From assembly GCA_035041965.1 (NCBI GenBank), contig JAPYMA010003028.1:1-64000 (forward strand): a DNA stretch of 64,000 bases, read 5' to 3'. Shown in pieces: positions 27,245 through 38,410 of this stretch. The translations under genes were made by a program, and so were the position numbers. A model generated the notes under the pieces. It made no database searches, had not been told where the DNA came from, and saw nothing but the letters and a program-made list of their open reading frames with translations. This stretch comes from Anisakis pegreffii. Taxonomy: Eukaryota > Nematoda > Chromadorea > Rhabditida > Anisakidae. Position 1 is the first letter of the stretch; each line of letters begins with the position of its first letter.

Positions 27245-28560
27245 TGCTTCTAAATCATTCAGCAAATTGTTGAGCTCTCGCACAGATGTTTAGCGTCACT
27301 AACGTTCCCAGGAATTCGTTTCTCAACCTTACTTTGAGTCTCAAAATCTGATTTAGTTCTGAGGTGCGGCAAACATGAGTCACCTAGTCCAATCTAAGCC
27401 TCATATACAGGTTATTGAAAGTAGTCAGTTTTTGGAGACACAGGTGGTTCTTTGAGAATGGACTGGCTCTAGCACTGAGCATAGATAATATTTATACTGG
27501 CGCGTATCCCAATCAAAATTTGAGTTTGAGAAAAACGTAGGGTATGGAGCGCTTTATGAGCTTAACGGTAGGTCTGGAAAGTTCGCCTGGACCGCTCACC
27601 ATGAGAGTCGAGTTGCTAAAGGGTGACTCGAATAAATTCTTTTATGTTATCATTCGTGCAGCCAGTGGTCATTTTAATAAGCAAATTTTGAATGCGCGGG
27701 TGTTCCCAACCTGTCAAACTGCCGACAAGAGGGGCTAGGTTAAAGTAAATGCGACAGGCGTTCCCCGCCTACCGGCAGTTTCGGCGAATCGGGGAGAATT
27801 AAACTAAAATGTGTTGACGATGCTTGCCCGAGTATCGTTAGCACTCATTCTCCGAAATATTATACGGGCGATCCCGGCCTGGGAAAGGCGCCAATTTGAC
27901 CGGGGATAGGGAATGCGCGTAAGTTGGCCTAAGTAGTGCCGTTGGGCATTTGCTTAGGTAACGAGGGTTCCCGGACTCACCGTGCGCACTTTCCCATCAG
28001 GGGGGAATTATCATCGGGTTGGCCATTGACTGCACATATGAAATTAATTCATTTAGTTACAGTTTTGTTTAATGTAGTATAAAATTGAGAAATCTCTCTG
28101 GTGTTTGTGGTTACTCGCCGAAGCTTATCTATTGCTAGGTTCGTATTGACGCCCATACAATTCGATCGGTATAGTCCTTACTTCCCTTGCCAGTTTAATT
28201 ATTATCTATCGCCAGTGCTACCAGAGTAGTTCGATAAAATTTTATCTCATCTGTACCTTCAAAAATTGATCGTTTCTCTTTCCTCAAATGTTCTCTTTCC
28301 TTGATATTTTTTTGGAGTTCAGCTTTTGAAAGTCGTTTTTAATTCGTTAGTTGCCCTCGCAGAATGCGGTGGATATTTATTGACTAAACATTGACTAAAC
28401 CTGAATGGCTGGTTAGTAACAGTTCACAAAACATTTGCGTTATTATTGTTATTTTCATCATATTCTGATGTTATGAGTTCAGTTATTTTCTCCAAATTCT
28501 CCGATGTTAATAGATTCTCTTTCATAATCAGGAAAAACGAAACTGTGGGGCGGTTAGCGT
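27245..28560 (+). repeat. Tandem segmental duplication, copy B (includes structured core)
   Basis: Matches copy A in order with an offset of 2079 in the core. Small insertions and deletions in the flanks (for example the segment before GTCACCTAGTCC is shorter here) show the outer parts have drifted. Confidence 0.8.
27504..28045 (+). ncRNA. Candidate structured RNA, copy B (unknown family)
   Basis: Same sequence as the copy A core shifted by 2079 bases, with every listed pairing retained. Differences begin only outside it: GCGCG against GCGTG upstream, and AATTCATTTAG against AGTTCATTTCG downstream. It is read as a second gene copy if the element is transcribed; no transcript evidence is available here. 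Confidence 0.5.
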
Positions 28561-29215
28561 CAAGGCCACGGTATTATATGTCCTAGGAATCAATGTAATT
28601 GAGTGAGTAGCCGTTCGTTATAATCGCCGGAATAACCGTGTTGAAATTATGATTAATAGTTGGATATGGACTTCGCGCGAGACTTGGAAACGATATGACT
28701 ATGCTTAGTCATGTTCATCGGCACCTCTAAGCCATATACCGAGAAGAATGCCTTGCAAATCTATAAAGGTACCTTGGCATGTGGTACAAGCATGCGCTAT
28801 TACCGTAGCAATTCTAATCGAGAAGCATGAAATTTATACTAATCTTTGAGATGCTAACCATAAACGAAAGAGTCACTAACCGCTTAGATATTAACCGTTA
28901 ACGAAAGTGATCTTAACGACTCGTAACTATGGGGCATTTAACAATAAGGTGGCAGTACTGAAAGTACTGGAAATCAAAGTAATTGGATGAGTAACAGTTC
29001 ATTATAATTGCCAGAGTAGCAACGTTGCTGTCATAATTATAGTTGAAAATGACCTGGAGCAACATTTGGAAACGACGATTGACTGTGATCAGTCATGCTC
29101 ATGGGCGACTCTGAATCATACACCTGAAGGAATGCCTTGCAAATATGAAACATATCATGGGAAGCGGTACAAACATGTGCTGCTGCCGTAACAGATTTAA
29201 TCGAGAATCATGAGT
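28550..29215 (+). repeat. Diverged direct-repeat pair with conserved hairpin
   Basis: 28550-28835 and about 28930-29215 share ordered phrases (GGTACAA, GGAATGCCTTGCAAAT against AGAATGCCTTGCAAAT, GAAACGA, TAATCGAGAA) at perhaps two-thirds identity. Both contain a TGACT hairpin with a four-base loop at 28695-28712 and 29080-29095. The loop-closing pair is A-T in the first and G-C in the second. The start of the first copy resembles the end of the 25-28 kb duplication. Confidence 0.6.
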
Positions 29216-29239
29216 TCATGAACGATAGTATATTAGTCA

Positions 29240-30186
29240 CTCAGATACTGCAACTGCGTCACTCAGATACTCAGATACTTCTTTTACCAATCAAACCAAA
29301 TAGCCAATCATAAAAATGAAGAGTAGCAACCAACAGCATAAGTGAGAGGTACTGAATATATTTGGATGTATTTGCAAACTGAGTCTATCGAAACGAAGCG
29401 CAATATATTATTGAAGTAAATTTACAAAGCAATTCAGCAAAGCAGTTGGAGCAATTTACAATATATCCTTTCGAAATCGTTTTCCCGATAATTGAGAGTC
29501 TTTTATTGTCAGAAGAACAACTGTCGTGACGAGATTTTTGAGGGATGATTTTAAATGATTGCATTTCATGTGAAACGACTGAAAAATCCACAGTGCTGAC
29601 TGATTGGAATAGCCGATGGGCTGGGTTATTAGAGCTCTGGCAAATTGAGGTCGTAAACGAAACGAAACAAAAGTAAGGATAATGAACAGGGTTGTAATAA
29701 ATCTGTCGGTATTATCCATTTTAAGTCATCGTCTGCTTACAGCACTATTAGCAACATCCTGTTGAAACAATGAAAGAAAAATGAAAAATAGTAGGAATAA
29801 GATCGTAAAGATCGAACAAACATTCTGTCGTTACAGTGCGAAATACTGAGTCTGTTTGGATGTTTTGCAAACTGATTCTCTTGAAGGAAGTGTCATATAT
29901 GAAGCAAATTAAAACTGATCAAGCGAATTGAAAAACAAATTCAACTATATTTTCTTCTTTCCGAAAATGGCGTAAAACGATCGTGTAATTTACACACAAC
30001 CCGGAACATTTCACGAAGTTATTTGAAGACAAATCAGTAGATGAATGGAAATGATGCAGCATATGAAAATGAGAAGACAACAACCGGACACAATCAGATT
30101 TGCGCATTTTTTACGATGCTCCTGTAATGATCTAAATGGAAGATCATATCACGCAGATGACCTTTAACGTAATCTTCTAAATTGTC
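29240..30186. other. No supported gene
   Basis: Short frames on the minus strand (29456-29719, 29919-30107) lack domains and splice support. This may be the 3' region of the unidentified gene beginning at 31.1 kb. Confidence 0.35.
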
Positions 30187-31130
30187 TCAGAATAACTCCA
30201 TAAAATGGCAAAGTACTGGCATTTTCAGCCACGAATAAGTAACACACGGCTAGAATTTGAAATTAATCACCGTGGTCCGTTTTCCTTGTCCTGCAGTCCG
30301 TGTCAATTCGCCACCTGTAGAGTGGTTCCTTCGGCAATGCAGCATCTTCCATATTCCAAGCACTCATTTTTTTCAAAACCGTCATTGACGACCGCTTTCA
30401 ATGCGTGGATCACCAATTCATCGAACTGTTGTTCCCTACGAACTGTCTTGAAACCACTACCGAAACGTTTTAAAAAACTACTGAGATAAATTAATTCTGA
30501 AAATACAGATCTCAATGCTGACTGTCAGTTAACTCACCCAAGATAGTTTTTAATTTTGTTCCAGTGTGATGGTCAATTCACAGCTTCAGATTTCCCATGT
30601 TCTCTAGTTTCAGAAAAGGAAATATTTTCGGGAGATTATTTTCTCCAAATAGTGTTGAGGATTTTTTGAAATTATCTCACTTAGATGAGCTGCTCCTTTC
30701 AATATGTTGTTGAGGGTCACTGTCAAGTATACACAAATAGTTTTGAAAAAAAAAGACCAACTTCCTCTCCCCTTTTTAATTTTCAAGACAGTTGAGACGT
30801 CAGATTAAAGCTTCTCAGTATACACTGTATGACTTTAAAAGCTCATAGCTAGACCTGAAATGACAAATGACTCAAAACCAGAAACAGAACCATGCGAAAC
30901 TGGACAGCACTGCCACTGCGCCACGACGCACCTACTTTTGAACTCGTATTTTCATTGTCTTCTGCGCTTTCTCTGCCGCTGACACATATTGTTTCATGTC
31001 CGTTTCGCCTACAACGCTCTAGAAAGTCATCTGGTTCAGTTCATCAAAATCTAAATAAATTCTACTGAACTGTTCCTCAACTAAATGATGAGAATCATAT
31101 CCAATGCGTTCACCTTCAAGTGAGCCTCTT
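30187..31130 (-). CDS. Unidentified gene fragment, minus strand
   Basis: Seen: three consecutive candidate exons with good splice sites and agreeing phases: 30681-30719 (TLNNILKGAAHL), 30315-30496 (YLSSFLKRFGSGFKTVRR, EQQFDELVIHALKAVV, NECLEYGRCCIAEGTTLQ) and 30187-30249 ending in a stop. Upstream, 30932-31019 reads VVGETDMKQYVSAAEKAQK with a GTAGGT donor, and 31028-31130 contains RGSLEGERIGYDSHHL. The joins of these two to the downstream exons do not keep frame in the models I tried, so this may be a decayed gene or an incomplete model. An LTR-like repeat begins at 31138, immediately upstream. A possible further exon lies at 33.68-33.75 kb (PTEVARELEVPEFANNVR). No family is recognised. Confidence 0.35.
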
Positions 31131-31137
31131 CTCGTTT

Positions 31138-31513
31138 TGTCACGACTATTGAATCGTGAGGTAATTTTAAGTAATTAAAATGATATTTCAATTATTAGAA
31201 TGATTTAATAACAATATTGTTAGTTTGATTGACAGTATATTATTTACGCGAAGAGCCATTGAGTATCATATGACAACCTATCCGTCAGAGAATCAGTGAG
31301 AAAATGATCAAAGGGATAGTTTGATAAGGTAAAAGTGATTGGCATTCCGAGCTCCAAAGAATTAAGAGTAATAAAGCGGTGCAGGTGTTGATTAGAACTA
31401 AAACACTATAAAAGGAAAGTTCTGCCATTGATAAGTCTCTTTGTGTGTCGTTGAAATAACATCATGCAGCCGCATGGTGTATGTATGATAACTTCTTGTT
31501 TTCATTGATTAAC
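31138..31513 (+). repeat. LTR-like direct repeat, left copy
   Basis: About 376 bases beginning TGTCACGACTATTGA, some 95% identical to 33131-33505. It includes AATAAA followed by a TATAAAAGG box at 31407-31415, the order seen in many LTRs. Its first bases form a small palindrome (CACGA...TCGTG). Confidence 0.75.
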
Positions 31514-31619
31514 GACAATCAGTGCCCACAAGACGAAACCACAAAGAAGCGAGAGAGAACCCCTTGGAAAGCGTACGTTCAGATTCAACTTGACGATAAA
31601 GGTCAAGAGGAAGACGCAA

Positions 31620-33110
31620 TGTAAAAAAATTTAATTGAAAAAATGAAATTAAGAAAAATGTATTTCAAAAAAAATTTAGAAATAAAGAAAAACATTCAAA
31701 TCAAATTAAATTAAATCAAAGTAATCATAATGATCAACAAACTATAAATAATTATTGAATGATTGCGAAAAAATCAATTGTTTGATGGGCAATAATATTC
31801 AGTTTAATGGATAATCTTATTTATCGAATTACTATTGAGTGGTTGACGAACGATAGACTTGGCTGAATTGTGGTGATAATTGATTATGAAGACAATGGAA
31901 TAATTGTGATTACGAACAATGGAATAATCAACGGATGACGGTATTAATTGGATTGAATATCAATGGATTCGTGAAAATCATAGATAAATCATTATGGATA
32001 TTAATCAATAACTGCTATAAATTTTCTGGATAATTTACAACTAATTAACTATAATATTCTTATCGGATTGACTATAATATACCATAATATACTTATCGGA
32101 TTGCCCATAATATACTTGTGATAATTCAATGGGTAAGTTTAACAATTCATAATGAATACTAGTTAACTTACAAATTTATGGACAACTGATACGATTATTA
32201 TAATATCTCAACTAATTTTTTATAAATAATAAATGATTCATGGAATACTGGATATATAATATTAATATTCTTAATTCTTTATTGATAATGATTATTATTA
32301 TCAATAATGAATTAATATCGATAAATAAAATTATGGATAAATAACAATAACTCAACTAATTCGATAAGTAATTCATGGAATAATGGACATATCATATTAA
32401 CCTCATTAATTCATTATTGACAATAATTTTATCAATAATGAATCAATATGGAGAAATGACATCAAATTATGGATAACAACACTTATGGAACTATGGATAA
32501 ATAAAATCATAAATAAATAACATTAATCCAACTAATTCAATCATAAATAATAATTGTTTTGTGGAATAATGGATATATAATATGAATAATAATAACTTGT
32601 AAAATAATGGATGGATAATATTAATCTAATTAATTCATTATTAATAATGATAACATTATGAAGTTATGGATAAATAATGTTAATTCAACTAATTCATGTA
32701 TGGAAAATAATTGAATTATGGAATAATGGATAAATAACATTCTTAATTCAATTATAATTGATTATGTAATGAATATTAATTGGTTCGTGGATTTTATGGA
32801 TAAACGACAACAATTTCATCGATTATGGATTTGTGGATAATTGAATAAGTTATAATTGACAACAATAATAAGTGATAATGGAAAGTAATGTGAATTGGAT
32901 GATGATATAATTAAAATCATGGATAATAACATGAAATCACTTATGGATCCAATATCGATTAATTACAGTAGACAACCTTGTTTGTCTTATGAATAATAAT
33001 GATTACTATTAACTCATCTTTTGATAATAACCTAATCAATTACTTAATTAATTATGAATGTATTATGTTTGTTGTTGATATTGTATATTTAATTTGCTCG
33101 TGCTCTTCAT
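31620..33110 (+). repeat. AT-rich degenerate repeat between LTR-like copies
   Basis: About 1.5 kb built from many imperfect versions of TTATGGATAAATAACATTAA and AATTCAACTAATTCA phrases. No coding frame of note. If the flanking repeats are LTRs, the element has no surviving gag or pol. Confidence 0.6.
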
Positions 33111-33130
33111 CCACTCACGGTGAGTGATAG

Positions 33131-33505
33131 TGTCACGACTATTGAGTCGTGAGGTAATTTTAAGTAATTGAAATGACATTTCAATTATTAGAATGATTTA
33201 ATAACAATATTGTTAGTCTGATTGACAGTAGATTGTTTACGCGAAGAGCCATTGAGTATCATATGACAACCTATCCGTCAGAGAGTCAGTGAGAAAATGA
33301 TCAAAGGGATAGTTTGATAAGGTAAAAGTGATTGGCATTCCGAGTTTCAAAGAATTAAGAGTAATAAAGCGGTGCAGCTGTTGATTAGAACTAAAACACT
33401 ACAGAAGGAAAGTTCTACCACTGATAAGCTCTTTGTGTGTCGTTGAAATAACATCATGCAGCCGCATGATGTATTTATGATAACTTCTCATTTTCATTGA
33501 TTAAC
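33131..33505 (+). repeat. LTR-like direct repeat, right copy
   Basis: Matches 31138-31513. The TATA box is changed (ACTACAGAAGG instead of ACTATAAAAGG). The two copies diverge after CATTGATTAAC. Confidence 0.75.
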
Positions 33506-33549
33506 TGTTAGTATTATAATTGTGTTCGTGATGTTTGTTAATTGTATGT

Positions 33550-33571
33550 GGTTTAATTACTCAAATTTGAG
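33550..33571 (+). ncRNA. SL1-like spliced-leader sequence
   Basis: The 22 bases starting GGTTTAATTACTCAAATT match the canonical nematode SL1 leader at 20 of 22 positions (differences at positions 12 and 16) and are followed directly by GT, as in SL RNA where the leader meets its donor. The leader and following bases can still form the stem I pairing (AATTACTC with GAGGTGATT, one wobble and one bulge). Downstream I see a hairpin AAAGATTG/CAATCTTT but no convincing Sm site and no similarity to the SL1 RNA body. It may be an SL RNA variant gene, a pseudogene, or an SL-like sequence carried by the adjacent LTR-like element. Confidence 0.4.
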
Positions 33572-34251
33572 GTGATTTTGCGAATAAAGATTGAATCGAA
33601 AGTTCACAATCTTTACACGTTTTCCCTATTGCTTCATTCAACAACGAAGACGTCAGTTTATATTTTAAAGTGGACTGTTTGAATTTCTTACTTCCATTTC
33701 TCCGTTATCCTCACGTTGTTCGCAAATTCAGGCACTTCCAGTTCTCGTGCCACTTCAGTTGGCTTTTTTACATGAGTATGAGAAGAGCTGTTTCATACGA
33801 GGATAAACTCATGAACTGAAGTAAATAATAAAGAATCCGATAGGATGAAGAAGAATGTGTCGTCCGATACCCCTTCTGTGCAGTAATTTCGGATGAGAGT
33901 TCCACTCAGACAATGTGAAGGGATCGAAGGGTTGGCTGAATTGTTTCACATATACTCAGTCTATAGAAAGAGCCAATTTATGTTCTGAAAATAGAACAGA
34001 ACCAATGTTAAATTAGAAGTGAAAGATGTAGGCTATCATGATTGCCATAATGTCCACTTTAAACCTTAGAGGTGTGTACAATGCTGAGAGAATTTTATTA
34101 TCCATAAGTTTTTTCCCTTTCCTGATTACTCATAAACGAATATTGCATGTATAACCAATGAATCTCTGCTTGTTTTGATTGTAAACAGCAATGGATGAAA
34201 TCCTAACTTCTGCAAACGATGCACAGTACCGTTTGCAAGAGGCACAACTGT

Positions 34252-34457
34252 AATTATATATGTTATCGAACGATTCGGCTTACTTTCAGATAAATAGCCG
34301 ATTTTGTGAAGGTATCTCAATTGCTCAAATAGCCAGGGTATATTGATCAACAGAGATACAGTGCATTGAAATGGGCGCTGCCAAGCAATTGAGATACCTT
34401 CACAAAATCGGCTATTTCTCTGAAAGTAAGCCGATTCGTTCGATAACATATATAATT
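34252..34457. repeat. Long inverted repeat (74-bp arms, 58-bp loop)
   Basis: Arms 34252-34325 and 34384-34457 are complementary at 72 of 74 positions. A third partial copy of the right-arm region occurs at 34578-34652. The loop phrase ATTGATCAACAGAGATACAG resembles ATAGATCAACAGATATTATA of the 404-bp units, so this looks like another member of the same foldback family. Confidence 0.9.
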
Positions 34458-35637
34458 TTCGGAAACTAGAGAATCCGGGGAATCCGAAGGTGCGAAGAAA
34501 TTACCATGTTATTGGGCAAACTTGAGAACACCGATAGTTTGAAGATGGTGACTCTGATACTGCTAAGCTAATGCACGGATTGATCAACAGAGATACAGCG
34601 TGTTGAAATGGGCGCTGCCAAGCAATTGAGATACCTTCACAAAATCGGCTGTTGCGCAAAATGAAAGCAAAATCCATCAAAAATATTAAAAAATTTACAT
34701 TTCGTAAAATAATGCTTTCTAAAGGATGTAAGCAAAATACATCAACTATTCCAATCAATTGAAAGTTGAGTTAATTTGCATCCTAAGCGCCGGCTCATTG
34801 TTGTTAAGGATGAATGCTGATGTCAAATTGTAATTCATTGTAAAGAATTTAGTTCGAAATAGGTAAGTCGGTTTAGATATGAATATTAATTGTAAGGGTG
34901 AACGACCACAGCTGAATAGTTGAATAGCTACACGTTAGATGCATTGTAAGCTCGTAAGCTCACAATCAGGTTAGAATCGCGGACGTGAGTCGATTGATTC
35001 ATGTATTCGTTAGCGTGATCTGCTGCTGAATCGCCTGACCAGAAACCAGTTAGAAATCTTGAGTTGGAATTGATGCTCGTGATCAGAGCATGATTTACTA
35101 GTTACATATTAATCCAAGTTATGTTGTGTTTATGATTGTTATCTGAACCAGCAAGGATACCTAGAAGTATTTGAACTTACGATGAGGATAAGATATCTAT
35201 CTACAGTATAATTAAACACAAGCGAGTGCATACTTATATGCAAAACAAATACAGTTGTCTTCAGGAGAACTCCATAATAGACAGTTGGGCATAAAGGAGT
35301 AATAAGTAGTTTTGTTGATGGTTCAGATCAACTGATCAGTTAACCGATTAAACATATGATAGATATGATGGTTTGCAGTTTAAGGTATGCTATCCAAAAG
35401 GCGTTATCTTTACCCAAAGGCTAAGCTGGAAAGAATAACCAGGTAAGCTCAAGAATGTGTCATTCGATTATGGACGTTTGTTATGTCCATCAGGTCTTGT
35501 TGTCAGCTTTTATCAGGGCTACCGTTCTCAATTTTATGCTTGTTATTGCTGCTGCTGTTAATATTGCCAATGCTATTATCACTGTGATTTTCATGACCAA
35601 ATATCACGGCAATTATTATTGCTGTTGATTGCAAAGC
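34458..35637. other. Upstream region of the first glct gene
   Basis: Holds the partial foldback copy near 34578-34652 and dispersed-family phrases at 34480-34560. No gene is supported. Confidence 0.4.
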
Positions 35638-37370
35638 ATGATCTATAGTGAGCATTTCAGTTGTTGTTGGCATCGAAACATTACGAATGCGTTAACCTTA
35701 TGGAAAGGCCGGATTTTGGTGTTATTAGTTACGATGAGCACGATGCTCTATTTCATACTCTTTTCCATGAAACATTGGGAATTCTCTTCGAGCGACGCCA
35801 CAATTGCTCCAACTGCGAAACCTCGAATTCGGCTGGAAATGGCCGCCCGAATGGCTGATTGTGAAGCCTTTTTGACACCACGACCATCAGCGGAAAACGA
35901 AAAACCGCTCATCATCGTCGTCACCCCAACTCTTCCTAACGCAAAGCAAATACCGAATCTAGAACGGTACGACAGTCCTGTATTTATTCATTAGTCGATT
36001 ACATCACTGTTCACTTTTTCGAATGTATTCCTCTAGATTCCAACAAAGATATGAACGTTTTGAATGATTCGTTGACGTCTTAGATGGATGATGCTGGAAG
36101 TCTTCCTGTTCCAGCAGTATCTGACAAATTGTTGTTGTTCCTTCAGATTATCGAGAACGTTGGCGAAAGTCGAAAATATCGTGTGGCTGGTTATTGAAGA
36201 TTCTGAAAAACCAAAAGAAGCTATCAAAGACATATTGAGACACTCTCAACATCCGCATTGCTATTTTGCCATACAAGGCGATCCTATTGATCCAAGTATG
36301 CGTTTTGAATTTCGACAATACGAATGAAAATAACTGTTGAAGCAACAGTAGTGATAAGAATGATAGCAATGATAACCGCATCAATGATGGTAGAGATTAC
36401 AGTAGCAAGAGTACTGCCAACGATGACACTGATCAAAGCGTCGTGATCATTACTTTTATTATCGGTAGCATTTTCAACCTGATAAACTGTTGTTGTTAAA
36501 GTGCATCATCAATTTGCGAACATTGATCTCTTTTTTTACAAATAGCATTTTTCTAAAAGAATTAATCTAGACACATCACAAATCACTGCAATCTATCATC
36601 AGTATATTTTAGGTCCACGATGGACCGCCCGAGAGTTTGCATTGAAATTGCTGAGGCAAAAACCGCCCAGAATCGCCGATCATGCAGTCGTATATTTTGC
36701 TAACGATGATAACATTTATGATGTGAAACTGTTTGACAGATACATTCGAAATGTTCAGGAAATCGGAATTTGGGGTGTTGGTAAGTTCACAGACTAAACT
36801 GAGTGGTGTTCCTGTTCAGCTTCAGCGAAATTCTTCAGTGGCACTGATCAATTATTTTTTTTGCAGGTATGGAGAAAATACATAAAGATGATTCAGGTTT
36901 GGTGGTTGCATGGCAAGTACAGCAGCCACCGAAAATTACTTGGGGAACCGACGCAGCTGGTTTTGCGATTAATTTGGATTTGATTTTGCAGAATCAAGAG
37001 TGAGTGGCATTCTTCCGCCTCATAGATTTGTGCATGCATAACAGTATAAGGCACAAAGTTTAATGAGTAAGCAGCATAAAACGATAAAATGAAGCTGATG
37101 ACTAGCTACGAATGTAAAACAAATATCAGAAATTGTTAGAATTAATTGTTCCATGACGATACAAGTAGAATGTTCATCATGATCACCTTATGGAACCATC
37201 AAAAACAAAATCATCCTTCCAGAGCAACCTTTCGTCGGTGCCAGCATCCACTACCAGGCCTGTGTCTCTTCTCATCGCTTCAATATGGCCAGGCAAACAA
37301 GAAAGTATTTGGGAATCCCAATAACGTACGTGATCTCTTAGTATGGCATCTGGACAGTGCAAATGAATAA
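35638..37370 (+). CDS. Glucuronyltransferase-family protein (B3GAT/glct-like), probably inactive
   Basis: Seen: exons 35638-35966, 36147-36295, 36613-36780, 36867-36999 and 37223-37370 join in frame to 308 residues. A short cytoplasmic start leads to one membrane segment (GRILVLLVTMSTMLYFILF), the type II Golgi arrangement, then IIVVTPTLPNAKQIPNL, IVWLVIEDS, RWTAREFALKLLRQKPP, VVYFANDDNIYDVKLFD, WGTDAAGFAINLDLIL and RDLLVWHLD. Known: GT43 enzymes transfer glucuronic acid from UDP-GlcA to galactose on glycan chains. Oddities: the metal/UDP motif DDD reads NDD, and the expected catalytic glutamate region reads PGLCLF where the neighbour has PEPCLL. This suggests lost or altered activity. Exons 2 and 3 are the same lengths as in the neighbour at 40.1-42.8 kb, showing tandem duplication. 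Confidence 0.88.
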
Positions 37371-37372
37371 GA

Positions 37373-37378
37373 AATAAA
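37373..37378 (+). terminator. Polyadenylation signal of the first glct gene
   Basis: AATAAA begins 3 bases after the stop codon at 37368-37370, implying a very short 3' UTR. Confidence 0.5.
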
Positions 37379-37806
37379 AAATTTTATAAACTTACCAATA
37401 AGCTGAATGTAATTTGAAGGTAGATAACAGTTTCCGAGAAGTGTAACAAAATGATATATCATATTACATGGCATCTTTAATTTCCTAGTTAACTCAGGCA
37501 CTGCAGTTGAGCAATTGTATATTGGATAGTATATGGTGTTTATCTTAGGTGACTTGATCTTGTTAGAGGATTATTTCATTGTTGTTTCATTGTTCTTCAT
37601 TATATTTGTGAAGGCATTCTTTCAGTTCATGCATTTTGCTGAAACTGTTATTGGATCTGAACTATTATTGGGAAAATAAATGTTGTAATGATTTGATAGT
37701 TATATGGAAACATTCATAGCACCACAATCTTTGCTATACAACAGGTTAGGGATAACATTAAGATGAAAGTTGAGGAACATTACCCAAAACGGGTAATTTC
37801 AATCCC

Positions 37807-38410
37807 GATGAGAAACACTGTCCTGGACGGTTGTATAGCTAATTATTGCAATAGATTATGACTGCATGAAAATCTATTGCCTATGACACGCTCACTTCAA
37901 ACTGTTTTGCATGGATTCTCATTCTTTTCAGACGTGTTGTATTCGCTCTCATAGCTATCACATGCGAATATCGTTGTATTGATTTGTTTTTATCATTCAC
38001 TTCGTCTCAATTTCATTTCACAGTTCAAATCAACTTCTCATTCTGTAGCATATACTATTTATTGGATGCGTTGACGAGTGTTGACAGCCGAAAGCAACAA
38101 TGCAGTAATCGAATATTATTGCTCAGCAACGTTTGAGAGTCAAATGATCAGTTATAGAGTGTGTTGTATAGAATGAGAATTTGACTTTAATTGTTGAGTG
38201 AAATGAATGAGAAATTAACAAAAGAGAAAACTTTTGGTGATAAAAGCTATGAGAGCGATTGTAATAGCAAGGAAAAGAACGAAAACCCTGTTAAAGCGAG
38301 CTAACGATACTCAGGAAACACGAGAATGAAGAATGTTGTCATCAACTAACCGAATTTACGTATCCGGGTTAAAAAACAACATCACAACGGCGCTCTAACA
38401 TAACATGGAA
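37807..38410 (+). mobile_element. Dispersed foldback element, copy 1
   Basis: About 600 bases at roughly 90% identity to 45893-46455 in the same orientation. The interior is imperfectly palindromic: CGCTCTCATAGCTAT near the left reappears inverted as AAGCTATGAGAGCG near the right, and CTCATTCTGTAGCATA as TATAGAATGAGAA. No coding frame. A non-autonomous DNA transposon is the likely explanation. Near its left edge is TACCCAAAACGGGTA, close to TACCCGAAACGGGTA beside the right edge of copy 2. Confidence 0.7.
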
